Positions 48,540 to 59,417 of a stretch of 64,000 nt of DNA are shown piece after piece; position 1 is the stretch's first letter; each line of letters starts with the position of its first letter. The DNA is from Coffea arabica (lineage: Eukaryota > Streptophyta > Magnoliopsida > Gentianales > Rubiaceae), in assembly GCF_036785885.1 (NCBI RefSeq), contig NC_092323.1:13152501-13216500 (forward strand). The letters are read 5' to 3'. Under the pieces are notes generated by a model that saw only the letters and a program-made list of their open reading frames with translations, ran no database searches and was not told where the DNA came from. Both the position numbers and the translations under genes were made by a program.

Positions 48540-49240
48540 CTTTCTTTCTTCTTCCCCAATTCCCTTTTCCTTCTCTTTGTCCGCCGTCCCTGTCCACGCC
48601 ACCACCACAAACCTCCATCTCCACTGCACACTCCCTTTCCCCATCACGAGCCATCTGCCCAACGCGCACGCCGCTGACCAGCCACTCTCCCCTCCCGCAG
48701 CTGACGCGCCATCGCGCGTTCCCCTGCTCCCTCTGCTCTCTCTCCCTGCAGCGCACCTCCGCCAGCCGCATCACCACGCGACCACCACTTGCTCTCCTCC
48801 AGCTTCGTCCTCGGCCAGAGCCACCACCAGTTCGCCCAGCTCACCACAGCCGCGCGCCTCCAACATCACCAGACCTCCACTGACTTCCACCTCCACCAGC
48901 TCGCGGCCAGGTCGCACGCCGCCAGCGCGTGAGCTCGCGCGATACCAGCGGCGAATGCCGCCGCCCCTGCTCCACCTCTGCAGCAGCCTCAGCTCCACCG
49001 CCGCCTCCGAGCTCCAAGCTCCACCTCACGGACCACGTTCGTCCCTCCACCTCACTCCCTTTCTCCTCGCGCGACCATCGCGCAGCTGCTCCACCTCGCG
49101 CGACCCGCTGCTACTGTCCGCCACCACCCAAGCCGAATGCCACCAGCAGCTCCCAGCTCTTCCTCCATTGCTGCCGTCCTTGCCGCGCCGCCCATCACTG
49201 CCCCACGCGCCGTCACCACCTGTCAAAAAATTGACAGGTG
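48540..49240 (+). other. GC-rich island inside element A
   Basis: An abrupt switch from AT-rich DNA to C-rich, G-poor plus-strand sequence. It creates long accidental frames on both strands rich in Pro, Ser, Ala and Thr (+) or Gly, Arg and Ala (-). No domain is recognised in any frame. Element B has an island of like composition in the same position (54,990-55,570) but with little base-by-base identity visible to me. Confidence 0.6.
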
Positions 49241-50742
49241 GAGGTATTGAAATTTCCCCCTCGTTTAGTATTTCCCTGAACCCTCATTTGCTGGAATTTG
49301 TGCCTTTTTAGTGGGTTTCTTGTTGGATAAAAACAGGAAGTGGTTTGCTTGATTTTCCTCTTCCTGTTGAACTATTTAGGAGCTTCTGTTGCATTTGTTG
49401 GTATTTGATTTTTGAAGGCTCCTCTGACATTTCATTTATTTGGAGGTATTTGGAGTTGCTTTGGGAGTTGCTGGCCAATTATTTCCCATTTTCATCTCTA
49501 GTGCTGTTTAGTGGTTGTTTGGGGTTTCTTAGTGAATTGAGTTTGCCGTTTGATTTAATTCTTCCCTGTGCGTACACCAGTGGTACTGGTTGTGGTAGTT
49601 TGCCTAACATTTATTCATTCTCTTTGGTTGGCTGCTTGATTGAAAGCTCAGAGCTTGTGACTAAGTTGTTATTGCCTAAATTCTGACCTGCTATTACTGG
49701 ACTTGCTGAATTCTTGGGGGCATTTGTTGGGATTTTGGCTGGATATGTGTCCAATTGCTGAAATTTGTTGCTTTGTTTAACCACTCGCATTGCTCCTAGT
49801 TTGCTCGAGTGAAATTGGTTGGACGTCCTTTGCCCGTGGAGTTTAACTGTTACATTGTTTGGGGTGGTTTTCTGGTATTGATTGAATTGTTGCACGTAAA
49901 TTGCTCAGGGCTTTACATTGCGGATTTAGTGGGCCATTTATTGTGCATTACCCTTTTAAATTGGGAGATATCTGTGCTTATTGGGTTGATTATTGACTTT
50001 ACTAGAGGATATTGATTTCTATTGATCTGCATTTACTTGTTCCTCTATCTGTTGGCAATTTTGTTTCTGTTGATTGGGTTGCCTGTTAGCGACAATGGTG
50101 CGACCAAAGTTCTCTTCTAAGTCAAGAGCCTCTCGACCTCAGCCTACCCCAACCCAACCCACCATCCCCGCCTCATCCACCGCTATGACCCCGCCACGGT
50201 CCCCGTGACGACTCAGGGAAGTACCGTTGCCCTTATCCTTCCTTTTGCTGTTAGATTATCACATTGAGGGCAATGTGTCATTTAGGTGTGGGGGGAATCA
50301 GTTGTGGTGCTAGTATTTCCAGTTTTCAATTTTTAGGTTTTTTTTTCCTTGATTTTAGTTTGATATTTATCTCCTTTTCGTTTATTTCTTTTATTAGTGG
50401 TCAGTTCTTATATGAATACCAAATTTTGATGTTGGATTGTTGCCTCTAATTCTGCTTTTGCCAAATTTTAATAATAAAAAGGTATCAAGTTGATGTGGTT
50501 GAGTTCAGAAACATCTCTTTGGTGAATATCAATAATTGCTTAACTTTTCCAATTTTCGGTTAACTTTTCTAGGCATAGGGAATGATTGTTGGCATTTTTC
50601 ATGTGAATTGGTCCAGTTATTAATTTTAGTTCTCCACGTTTGGAAATTTGAGGCTGGCTGCTGTTATTTTTGTATTATTTTTAGTTATTGTGCTATATGG
50701 TTGTAAATAAGAGTTGACTGTACTCCGCTAGTGATTAGTACC

Positions 50743-50882
50743 GAGTAACCGGGGATCTTCACCTAAAGTGTTGATTCTCGCGTCAAAAGGTAGTAGTTAC
50801 TATGAGTGCGTGGTCCCACAGCAATTGAAGCTGAGTAACCGGGCTCTTCCATCTGGCAAATGTTGGAGTTCGCGTCAAAAGG
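50743..50882 (+). repeat. duplicated AGTAACCGGG/TCGCGTCAAAAGG module, element A
   Basis: Two copies (50,743-50,790 and 50,833-50,882). Each begins GAGTAACCGGG and ends TTCGCGTCAAAAGG or CTCGCGTCAAAAGG. The same pair exists in element B (57,491-57,539 and 57,582-57,631). It is non-coding. I recall similar wording in other Athila-type elements, so a conserved RNA function is possible. Confidence 0.75.
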
Positions 50883-51283
50883 CTCTAAGGGCTATAGACT
50901 AAGTTTTTTGTTATTCAAAAAAAAAAAGAACAAAAAAAAAAGAAAGAGAAAAAAAAAGGAAAAAGAAGTGAAGTAAAGATTGTGTTAGTATGTGAATAAG
51001 TCAGCTTGCCGGTTTGTGATCTTAATGTTGAGATTTTGGTTAATAGTTGGACCATTTGCTGATAAATGTGAGCAACCATTCCTTTTTTTTAGATTAGTTT
51101 ACTTTAAATTGGAGGAGTTGGTGGTTAAGAGGCTAACCGAGGTAGTTTTTCTTTGATCTTAACCTGTGATACTTGATATATGTTTTTCTGGGTATCTTGG
51201 TAATATGGTAGTTGGAGCAATAGCCATTGTCAAATTTTGGTGTTCAATTGCTGTTCTCATGCTTGAGGGCAAGCATGATTCAG

Positions 51284-51296
51284 GTGTGGGGGGAAT
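51284..51296 (+). promoter_or_regulatory. element A polypurine tract
   Basis: GTGTGGGGGGAAT sits directly before the 3' LTR, the plus-strand priming site. A similar tract stands about 1 kb upstream (50,285-50,297). Confidence 0.8.
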
Positions 51297-51984
51297 TGAT
51301 AGGACATAATTTGTTGTTAATTTTATGATTAATTTTCCTCTTTGTCCTTACCAAATATTGTTTTAATTGTTGAAATGTACTTATATTTGGTATTTGGCCA
51401 TAATTACAGGAAGTGGATCAAACAAGTGCTAAAAAGGAGACTTTATTGAGAAAAACACTCCACACATGGAAAGTTCTAAAAGGAAATTCAAGCCGGGCTC
51501 CACAGGATGCTACAAAAAGGGATTTCCTATCTTTATACTGAAAAGGGTGTACTTGTACTAGGAGTCTTACGGGTAAAGAGGAAACTAAAAACAAGGACTT
51601 TGGCAAAACTCCAATTCTTTGGCCCTTGGATTCTCAATTCAGTGGGGACCACTGGAGATAGCATTAGACTTTCTTTTGGCTTTAAAAAGGGAGAAACGTA
51701 CAGAGGGTTGAGAGCTTAGTTTTAGAGACAATTCAGTTTTCTTTCTTTTCCTGATTCATGCGTTCTCTTTGGTTCGTATGTACGCCAGAAGTATTGTGAC
51801 AATCTTGCGTGGGTTCTCCTCAATAGCGATGAACTAAATCCCTTCTTCTAGTCAAGAACAACGGAGGATTTGGTTCGACTTAAATTGTGAGATCTAATCG
51901 ATTTTAGCTTTCCTATTATTTTCTGGTATCCATATATTTTCTGCTTTATTTTCTTATGGTTATTGTATTATTCAATTGTCCTGG
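51297..51984 (+). repeat. element A 3' LTR, first part
   Basis: 688 bp matching 45,695-46,382 of the 5' LTR. It is interrupted at ATTGTCCTGG by element B. Confidence 0.9.
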
Positions 51985-53343
51985 TGATAGGGTATAATTT
52001 GTTAGTAAATTTATTATTGATTTCCCCTTCTATCCCTGACAAATATTGTGTTAATTGCTGATATTTACTCATATTTGGTATTTGGAATCAATTTCAGGAG
52101 TGAAGCAGAAAATTACCAAAAAGGAGGGACTTGTATGGAAAAATGCAGACTTCTAAGGGCTTCAACCTTTGGGTCCTTGAATTGGTGGGGACCACAAGCT
52201 AGTGCAAGGCATTTAGTCATTTGGGCTTTTCAAAGAAAGCAACGTAGAGAGATTTGGAACAACAAGTACTTTGGAGGCTTTGTCCACATGTGCGGGGACC
52301 ACGGATAAGAAGCATGAGTCATTTGGACTCTAGGAAAAGAAACGTATAAGACTTTGAGTTTGGTGTGGGGACCACTAGAGATAGAATTAGACTTCCTTTT
52401 GGCTTTAAAAAGGGGGAAACGTACAGAGAACAGGAATCAATCAATAGTTTTAGCTTAGTTTTTAGCATAGTTTAGTTTTGTTTTTTTTCTTGGCTCTTTT
52501 GATGGCCTGGACCTCAGTGGAATTACTTGAAGATTTTCTCATGAGGCGTGGCTAAGTTTGTCTAGTCAAGAACAGCGGAGGATTTGGTTCTACTAAATTT
52601 GTGAGATCGAATTAGTTTTTATTTATTTCCATTATTCACTGGTATTTGTCTATCTTTTGCTTTATGTTCATATGGTTGTTTTATTATTCGTTTATCCAGG
52701 GCCCGGATTCTAGATTAATTCAATAACGTGAAGCCAATTAGGATAGTTAAATCCGTAATTGTTTAATTATTCTAAACTGGTGGTAACTGGCATGATTGGG
52801 TTTGTGTCAGGGAGATAGACAGGCTAACTTAAAGAGACCCTCGTAGCGTGTTGATTGGTTAGAATTAGCCTCTTCTAATTATTCATGCAATTAGGGAATT
52901 GAACTTCTATGGTCGTACCTAGGGTTATTTCCTGATTAGAGAAATAGTCAACGGTCGTACCTTGGCTATCGACAAATTGAGGAAGAGTTGGTTGTTTATC
53001 GCGTGTATGACAACTTTAACTAATTTATCAGATAGTAACTGGAATAATTCTTGCATCTGTGATCAAATTAAGTGAACCATCTCCGAAGTTGTCTCTTGGC
53101 TAGAGTTCGTCCATTATTATTTTTATTGTGATAATTAGTTATTTGAGTTATAGTTATTTTATTTTAATTAATTTATTCCAAGTAATTTAGTTACTATCAT
53201 TTTCAAAACCCCCCATATCTGGAACTTGAGAAGAAATTAAATTATCCCCAATCCCTGTGGATTCGACCCTGCTTACCGCTATATACAGAATTTGTATTTT
53301 ATTTAAGCAGGTATTTATTATTGCACAGGTTTGACGCCTGTCA
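51985..53343 (+). repeat. element B 5' LTR
   Basis: 1,359 bp, from TGATAGGGTATAATTTG to TTTGACGCCTGTCA. Promoter elements were not pinned down. Confidence 0.92.
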
Positions 53344-53348
53344 ATTTT

Positions 53349-53366
53349 TGGCGCCGTTGCCGGGGA
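53349..53366 (+). promoter_or_regulatory. element B primer-binding site (tRNA-Asp)
   Basis: TGGCGCCGTTGCCGGGGA, identical to that of element A and five bases after the LTR. Confidence 0.9.
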
Positions 53367-53461
53367 CTGGTGTCAGATTAATTTGTTTCTTTTTGAGCTC
53401 ATCTTGTTTTTAATTTTTTTTTATTTATTTTTCTCTTATATTTTTTTTTTATATATAGTTT

Positions 53462-54517
53462 ATGGCTTCTAACACTCCATATTTTGGTGATAGACTGGAT
53501 TTTGTTTCCGGGGAAGGCGATGAGACTAGTTTTTTTGCTAAGTTTGCATATAAAGAGGCAGTAAACTCTATTAGAGAAAGAATGGCTGCTGCAACCTGTA
53601 AAATTTGTTTTGCCAGGGATCATTCAACCAGTATGTGCCCCGAATATCAAGATAATCTGAGTGTCCCACTCAATAATTATGGAGATTTTTCACCCTGGTC
53701 TCAAACGTGGTATAACTCTAATCCAAACGGGTATGATCAAGGATGGTGGGATAACTCCAGTTATGATTATACAACAGGGCCAATGAATTTTCAGCAGCCA
53801 ATGAATTTTCAGCAGTATGAGTCTCAAGAACCATCATCCGTGTCAGGTATGTCTCTTGAAGAGATGATAGAATTACTAGCTGCTAATGTATCTCGAATTC
53901 AGCAGGAGACACAAAGGATGAGTGAAGAGATGAAAGAAGCAAGGCGTGAATGGGCATTTAAAACGAGCAAATTGATTTCTCCAGTTTATGAAGAATTGCC
54001 CTCACCGACTATTATCGACCATGAGGAAGATGAGAGTGCAATTATTCTGACAAATGACATGGTACTGCAAGAGTCTCGAGAAGAAGAATCTAAAGATGTA
54101 GTTGAAAAGAAAGTTAAAGAGCAAGAATTGAGACCCCAACATCAAATGGTTCAAGTGAATGAATCCAGTGAACTATCTCCAAATGCGGTGACATCTCCTC
54201 CATTCCTTGATCAATATTTTCCTGACTCTTATTCTTTAATTCCTGTTAGTGAGATTGATTTTATTATACCAGACGATTTTGAATTTCATGCCAGGAATAA
54301 ATTAAGAGTCATGATGGCAAAATATCTCAAACCAGCAAATGCAAGTGAGGGAGGAGTGAATGGAGAATGCAAATTATCATCGACTCGTTTGGCGCCATTC
54401 ACTAGTCCATGGAAGCCCGTAACTCGAGTGCTCAAGGATTACTCCATCTATGAGGGTTATCAGGATTACGTTGAAGATGAAGCATTGAAACGAGCCACAA
54501 GATTTTATCCTCCATGA
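53462..54517 (+). other. element B gag-like region (351 codons)
   Basis: An open region. A CCHC zinc knuckle sits at residues 46-59 (CKICFARDHSTSMC: C-x2-C-x4-H-x4-C). It is followed by a Tyr/Trp/Asn-rich stretch (QTWYNSNPNGYDQGWWDNS) like the post-knuckle part of Athila-type Gag, a heptad-like segment (about residues 135-170), an acidic Glu-rich region and a conserved end (DYSIYEGYQDY...RATRFYPP). The capsid domain that normally precedes the knuckle is not seen, so this is a Gag-derived nucleocapsid-like protein, probably RNA-binding. Confidence 0.75.
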
Positions 54518-54668
54518 GCAAAGCATAGCATGTCTAGCCAAAGACATTAAAGAAAGGCGCTACTTGGGAGGCAACCCAAGACTATTTTTTTCAGTTTTCA
54601 TGCATTTTTGAAGTTTTAGTTAAGTGTTAGTGTCAATTAATAGTTTGATGTTTGGTGGCAGGAAATTA

Positions 54669-54840
54669 GCAGTTAGACGTGCCCACGCCAGGTGGTCACG
54701 CCTGAAGGAAAGAAATTTTTGTGCAGGTTCTGCGGACTCTATAGCAGTTAAACGTGCCCACGCCAGATGGTCACGCCTAAAGGAAAAAAATTTTCGTGCA
54801 GGTTCTGCGGACTCTATAGCAGTTAGACGTGCCCACGCCT
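54669..54840 (+). repeat. 75-bp tandem repeat, about 2.3 copies, element B
   Basis: Units start at 54,669, 54,744 and 54,819 with GCAGTTARACGTGCCCACGC. Copies are nearly identical. The core CGTGCCCACGCC is shared with element A. Confidence 0.88.
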
Positions 54841-54989
54841 AGGACAGGAGTTCTTTGTTTACAAAAAAAAAAAAAAAAAAAATTACAAAAAAAAAATTTG
54901 TGTTTCACCGTAGCTTAGATTTTCAAAGTATAAAAAAAAAAAACAATTTCTCTTTCTTTTTCTTTTTCTTTCTTTTTTCTTTCTTCCTT

Positions 54990-55570
54990 CTCCCCTGCTC
55001 TCTCTCTGTTGTCCGAATCCCTTTTGCCCGCCGCTGCCACGCGAGCCAACCAGCAAGCCGCGCCTCCCTCCAGCTCACTCCCATCTCTGCAGCAGCCCCA
55101 GCTCCACCTGGCGCAACCCTCTATCTCTCCCATCTCTAGCCGCACGCCGCGGGCCAGAAGCCCGTAGCCTCCTCGCCGTCGCCTCTCGACCAGCCCACGC
55201 CGCTGCTACATCCCGAAGCCACGGAAGCGCTCCGCCCGCGCGCTCTGCCCAAGCCGACGCCATCGCTTGCTAAGTCGCGCGCTGCGGCTGCTCTGTGCGT
55301 CTCTCTCACAGCTCCACCCCGCCACGGCTGCCGCACATCGCGGCCCATCACCACCTGCGCGCACCCCAATTGCGCGACTCTGCCCCTGCTCTGTCCGCCG
55401 CTGACCAGTTCCAGCGCAGCCACCACCAGCTCTTTCTCTCCAGCCGCGCTGCTCCTAGCTCACAACCACCGCCCGCCGCGGCTATTTTCTTCTACCTCTG
55501 CCCAGTCCACAAGTGCTCCACTTTCAGCTCCAGCTCGGTCTCTACAGTCGCCGCGCGCCACTCGCTGCTG
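54990..55570 (+). other. GC-rich island inside element B
   Basis: Follows a poly(A/T) stretch and a CT-rich stretch, then C-rich sequence giving accidental Pro/Ser/Ala frames on both strands. No domain is recognised. It occupies the same position and has the same composition as the island in element A. Confidence 0.6.
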
Positions 55571-57490
55571 TCCCCTTTCATTTGGTTGTCATCTACGGTG
55601 GAGGTAATTGAACCTCGTCCCCCAATCTCTTAATAACTAATTGGTGCAGCCTGGGTTGCTCAATAATTGTTGTTGTTGACGTGTGGAGTTTATTTTCTCA
55701 ATTGGTGAATTCCACCAGTGGTACTGGTTGGATTGTTTTTGCTTGAAATTGCTATTTCTTTTAAGGTTGAGTGAAATTGTGCAATTCATTGGCCAACTGG
55801 AGCCGTTGGTTGGGATTTTGGGTGAGCTGACATACTATACTTGCTTGTTAAATTGGGAGGTTTCTATGCCGTGTACATTGCTTACTCAAGTTGGGTGCAT
55901 CTAATTGAATTGTTGGGAAATATTCTGACCATTGCTTTTAATTGCTAAGTCTGTTGAAGTTTTTACTGAGATTTTGGTTAAATTATTTCTGATATTGCCT
56001 ATTGAATTGGGAGCCTGTGCCGCTTAATTTGAACTGTTAGGAGCTGGTTTGTTTGTTAGAATTTTCTGTGACAGTTGACTAACATGTTCATCTTAGTGAC
56101 TTCAACTGTTTCGTCGGGTGGAAGTGAATTCTGTGTGGTGAACTGTTGGGTCGTTGAGATAATTTCACTTGCTTTTGTTCTTTTTGGGTGGATGCCTGAT
56201 TGCCAGTTGAGGGTATATATTGAGTCGTTATTGCCGAATTACTGCACTACTGTTGCCTGACTTGTTGACTGCTGGGGGCAATTGTTGAAGTCCTTGGGTG
56301 GGCTGGAATTTTAACAGTTGGCTATGATATTTTGGGAAGAATCTCGGCCAGTGTTGTGCTTGTTGAAATTTTGGTTGATTTAATTCGGCAACTACATTCC
56401 TTGTTAGCATTAGTAGTTTTTAATCGAGTTTTTGAGGTCATTTTGGATGTTGGTTTATATTGCTGATTTGGAGGAGCAGTGTCTGTGATGTTGGTCTGAT
56501 CATTTGTGCAATTTGTTGACTCATGTACGAACTTATTTGTTTCCTGCGTTTGTTTATTGACTTCGGTGGACTGGGTTCCCACCTACGGTTCCTCTACTTG
56601 CTCTATTCATTGGAATTCTAGTCGCCTGTTGCTCTTCTTTAGAGGTTTAGAATCTTTCTTGTGACTAGATTAACACTTGGGGTTATTGCTTTACTACTGA
56701 TCTGATTTGCTATAGCAATCTCATTGATTTTGAATTGCGATTTGCACCAATGGTAAGGGTGCGAGTACTTGTTAACTCTATTTGGTTAGAGATCTGATTG
56801 ACCGCCAAGAGCTTGTGACTGTGCTGCTATTACTAAAGTCCTGAACTGATATTGCTGGATTTAGCACATTATTAGAGACTTTGTTGAGATTTGGGTGGAC
56901 AGAGTTTGGCATTTGCTGGTTGACTTGATGTCTCACCACATCAGTGCCCCTCCGCTGTTCCCGCCGACCCCTTAGCCACTCGAGAGGGAAGTTTCGTTGT
57001 CCTTTTCACTTTAATTGCTTTATTCCCTCCATTGAGGACAATGTAGGATCTAGGTGTGGGGGGGGGGACAACTATACTAGTTCTTTATTTTTAGTTTGTT
57101 ATTTGTCCACCTCTCGTTCATTTTTTCTTCTTTTTAGTGATTGGCTCGTAAGTGCATGCCAAGGTTTGATGTTGGATTATTGCCTCTATTTCTACTTTTG
57201 CCAAGTTTTAATAATAAAAGGGTACCAAGTTAATGTGGTTGAATCCAAAAACATCTCTTTGGTGAATATCAATGATTGTTTTACTCTTATAATTTTTGGT
57301 TAACTTTCCTAGGCAGAGGGAATGATTATTGGCATTTTCATGTGAATTGGTCCGGTTATTAACTTTAGTTCTCCATGTTTGAAAATGAGGTTAGCTGATG
57401 CAAGTTTTCTTTTGGTTCTTGTGTTATTTTGAGTTTTTGTGATTTTTAACTATGAATAAACTTGACTGTACTCCGCTATTAGTTACTACT

Positions 57491-57631
57491 GAGTAACCGG
57501 GGATCTGCACCTAAAAGTGTTGATTCTCGCGTCAAAAGGTAGTAATTCCTATGAGTACGTGGTCACGTGGCGATAAAAGCTGAATAACCGGGCTCCTTCA
57601 TCTGGCCAATGTTGGAGTTCGCGTCAAAAGG
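57491..57631 (+). repeat. duplicated AGTAACCGGG/TCGCGTCAAAAGG module, element B
   Basis: Copies at 57,491-57,539 and 57,582-57,631, matching the pair in element A in order, spacing and flanks. An A-rich tract follows in both elements. Confidence 0.75.
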
Positions 57632-58040
57632 CTCAAATGGCTAGCGACTAAGTCTTTTGTTACTATTGAAAAAAGAATCAAAAAAAAAAAAAGGAGAAAA
57701 GGAAAGTAGAAAAAAAATGTGAAAAAAAGTGAAGGTTGTGTTAGTGTGTAATGAAAGTCAGCTTGCCGAATTATGGATTTAATGTTGAGATTTTGGTTAA
57801 TAGTTGGACCATTTGCTGATAAATGTTATGCGTCATTCCTTTTTCTTAGATTAGTTAACCTGAAATTATAGGAGTTTGTGGTTTAGAAGCTAACCGGAGT
57901 GATGTTTCTTGGACTTGACCATTGATGCTTGATTATTATATTTTCTTGGTATCTTGGCAATTTGGTAGATAGAGCAATGACCATTATCAAATTTTGGTGT
58001 CTGTTTACTTTCCCCATGCTTGAGGGCAAGCATGATTCAG

Positions 58041-58053
58041 GTGTGGGGGAAAT
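58041..58053 (+). promoter_or_regulatory. element B polypurine tract
   Basis: GTGTGGGGGAAAT abuts the 3' LTR. The preceding words (TTGAGGGCAAGCATGATTCAG) are shared with element A. Confidence 0.8.
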
Positions 58054-59412
58054 TGATAGGGTATAATTTGTTAGTAAATTTATTATTGATTTCCCCTTCT
58101 ATCCCTGACAAATATTGTGTTAATTGCTGATATTTACTCATATTTGGTATTTGGAATCAATTTCAGGAGTGAAGCAGAAAATTACCAAAAAGGAGGGACT
58201 TGTATGGAAAAATGCAGACTTCTAAGGGCTTCAACCTTTGGGTCCTTGAATTGGTGGGGACCACAAGCTAGTGCAAGGCATTTAGTCATTTGGGCTTTTC
58301 AAAGAAAGCAACGTAGAGAGATTTGGAACAACAAGTACTTTGGAGGCTTTGTCCACATGTGCGGGGACCACGGATAAGAAGCATGAGTCATTTGGACTCT
58401 AGGAAAAGAAACGTACAAGACTTTGAGTTTGGTGTGGGGACCACTAGAGATAGAATTAGACTTCCTTTTGGCTTTAAAAAGGGGGAAACGTACAGAGAAC
58501 AGGAATCAATCAATAGTTTTAGCTTAGTTTTTAGCATAGTTTAGTTTTGTTTTTTTTCTTGGCTCTTTTGATGGCCTGGACCTCAGTGGAATTACTTGAA
58601 GATTTTCTCATGAGGCGTGGCTAAGTTTGTCTAGTCAAGAACAGCGGAGGATTTGGTTCTACTAAATTTGTGAGATCGAATTAGTTTTTATTTATTTCCA
58701 TTATTCACTGGTATTTGTCTATCTTTTGCTTTATGTTCATATGGTTGTTTTATTATTCGTTTATCCAGGGCCCGGATTCTAGATTAATTCAATAACCTGA
58801 AGCCAATTAGGATAGTTAAATCCGTAATTGTTTAATTATTCTAAACTGGTGGTAACTGGCATGATTGGGTTTGTGTCAGGGAGATAGACAGGCTAACTTA
58901 AAGAGACCCTCGTAGCGTGTTGATTGGTTAGAATTAGGCTCTTCTAATTATTCATGCAATTAGGGAATTGAACTTCTATGGTCGTACCTAGGGTTATTTC
59001 CTGATTAGAGAAATAGTCAACGGTCGTACCTTGGCTATCGACAAATTGAGGAAGAGTTGGTTGTTTATCGCGTGTATGACAACTTTAACTAATTTATCAG
59101 ATAGTAACTGGAATAATTCTTGCATCTGTGATCAAATTAAGTGAACCATCTCCGAAGTTGTCTCTTGGCTAGAGTTCGTCCATTATTATTTTTATTGTGA
59201 TAATTAGTTATTTGAGTTATAGTTATTTTATTTTAATTAATTTATTCCAAGTAATTTAGTTACTATCATTTTCAAAACCCCCCATATCTGGAACTTGAGA
59301 AGAAATTAAATTATCCCCAGTCCCTGTGGATTCGACCCTGCTTACCGCTATATACAGAATTTGTATTTTATTTAAGTAGGTATTTATTATTGCACAGGTT
59401 TGACGCCTGTCA
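58054..59412 (+). repeat. element B 3' LTR
   Basis: 1,359 bp, about five differences from the 5' LTR. It is followed by CCTGG, the target duplication, and then the resumed LTR of element A. Confidence 0.92.
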
Positions 59413-59417
59413 CCTGG

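Larger units (their letters stand above)
51985..59412 (+). mobile_element. LTR element B, non-autonomous Athila/Tat-like, nested in element A
   Basis: 7,428 bp. Two 1,359-bp LTRs (51,985-53,343 and 58,054-59,412, TG...CA) differ at only about five sites (0.4%). The PBS for tRNA-Asp is at 53,349-53,366 and the PPT at 58,041-58,053. The target duplication CCTGG lies at 51,980-51,984 and 59,413-59,417, inside element A's 3' LTR. The gag-like region is open (53,462-54,517). No pol genes, so it must depend on a helper. It looks structurally whole for a non-autonomous element. The likely age is a few hundred thousand years or less. LTR and internal wording show that A and B are sister subfamilies. 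Confidence 0.92.

Noticed and set aside
48406-49311. Long overlapping frames on both strands (up to 267 codons)
   Set aside because: They come from the GC-rich, stop-poor island of element A. Composition alone explains them and no domain is visible. The same applies to 54,855-55,633 in element B.
52048-52308. 86-codon frame present identically at 58,117-58,377
   Set aside because: The repetition is simply the two LTRs of element B; LTR frames are not evidence of a protein.
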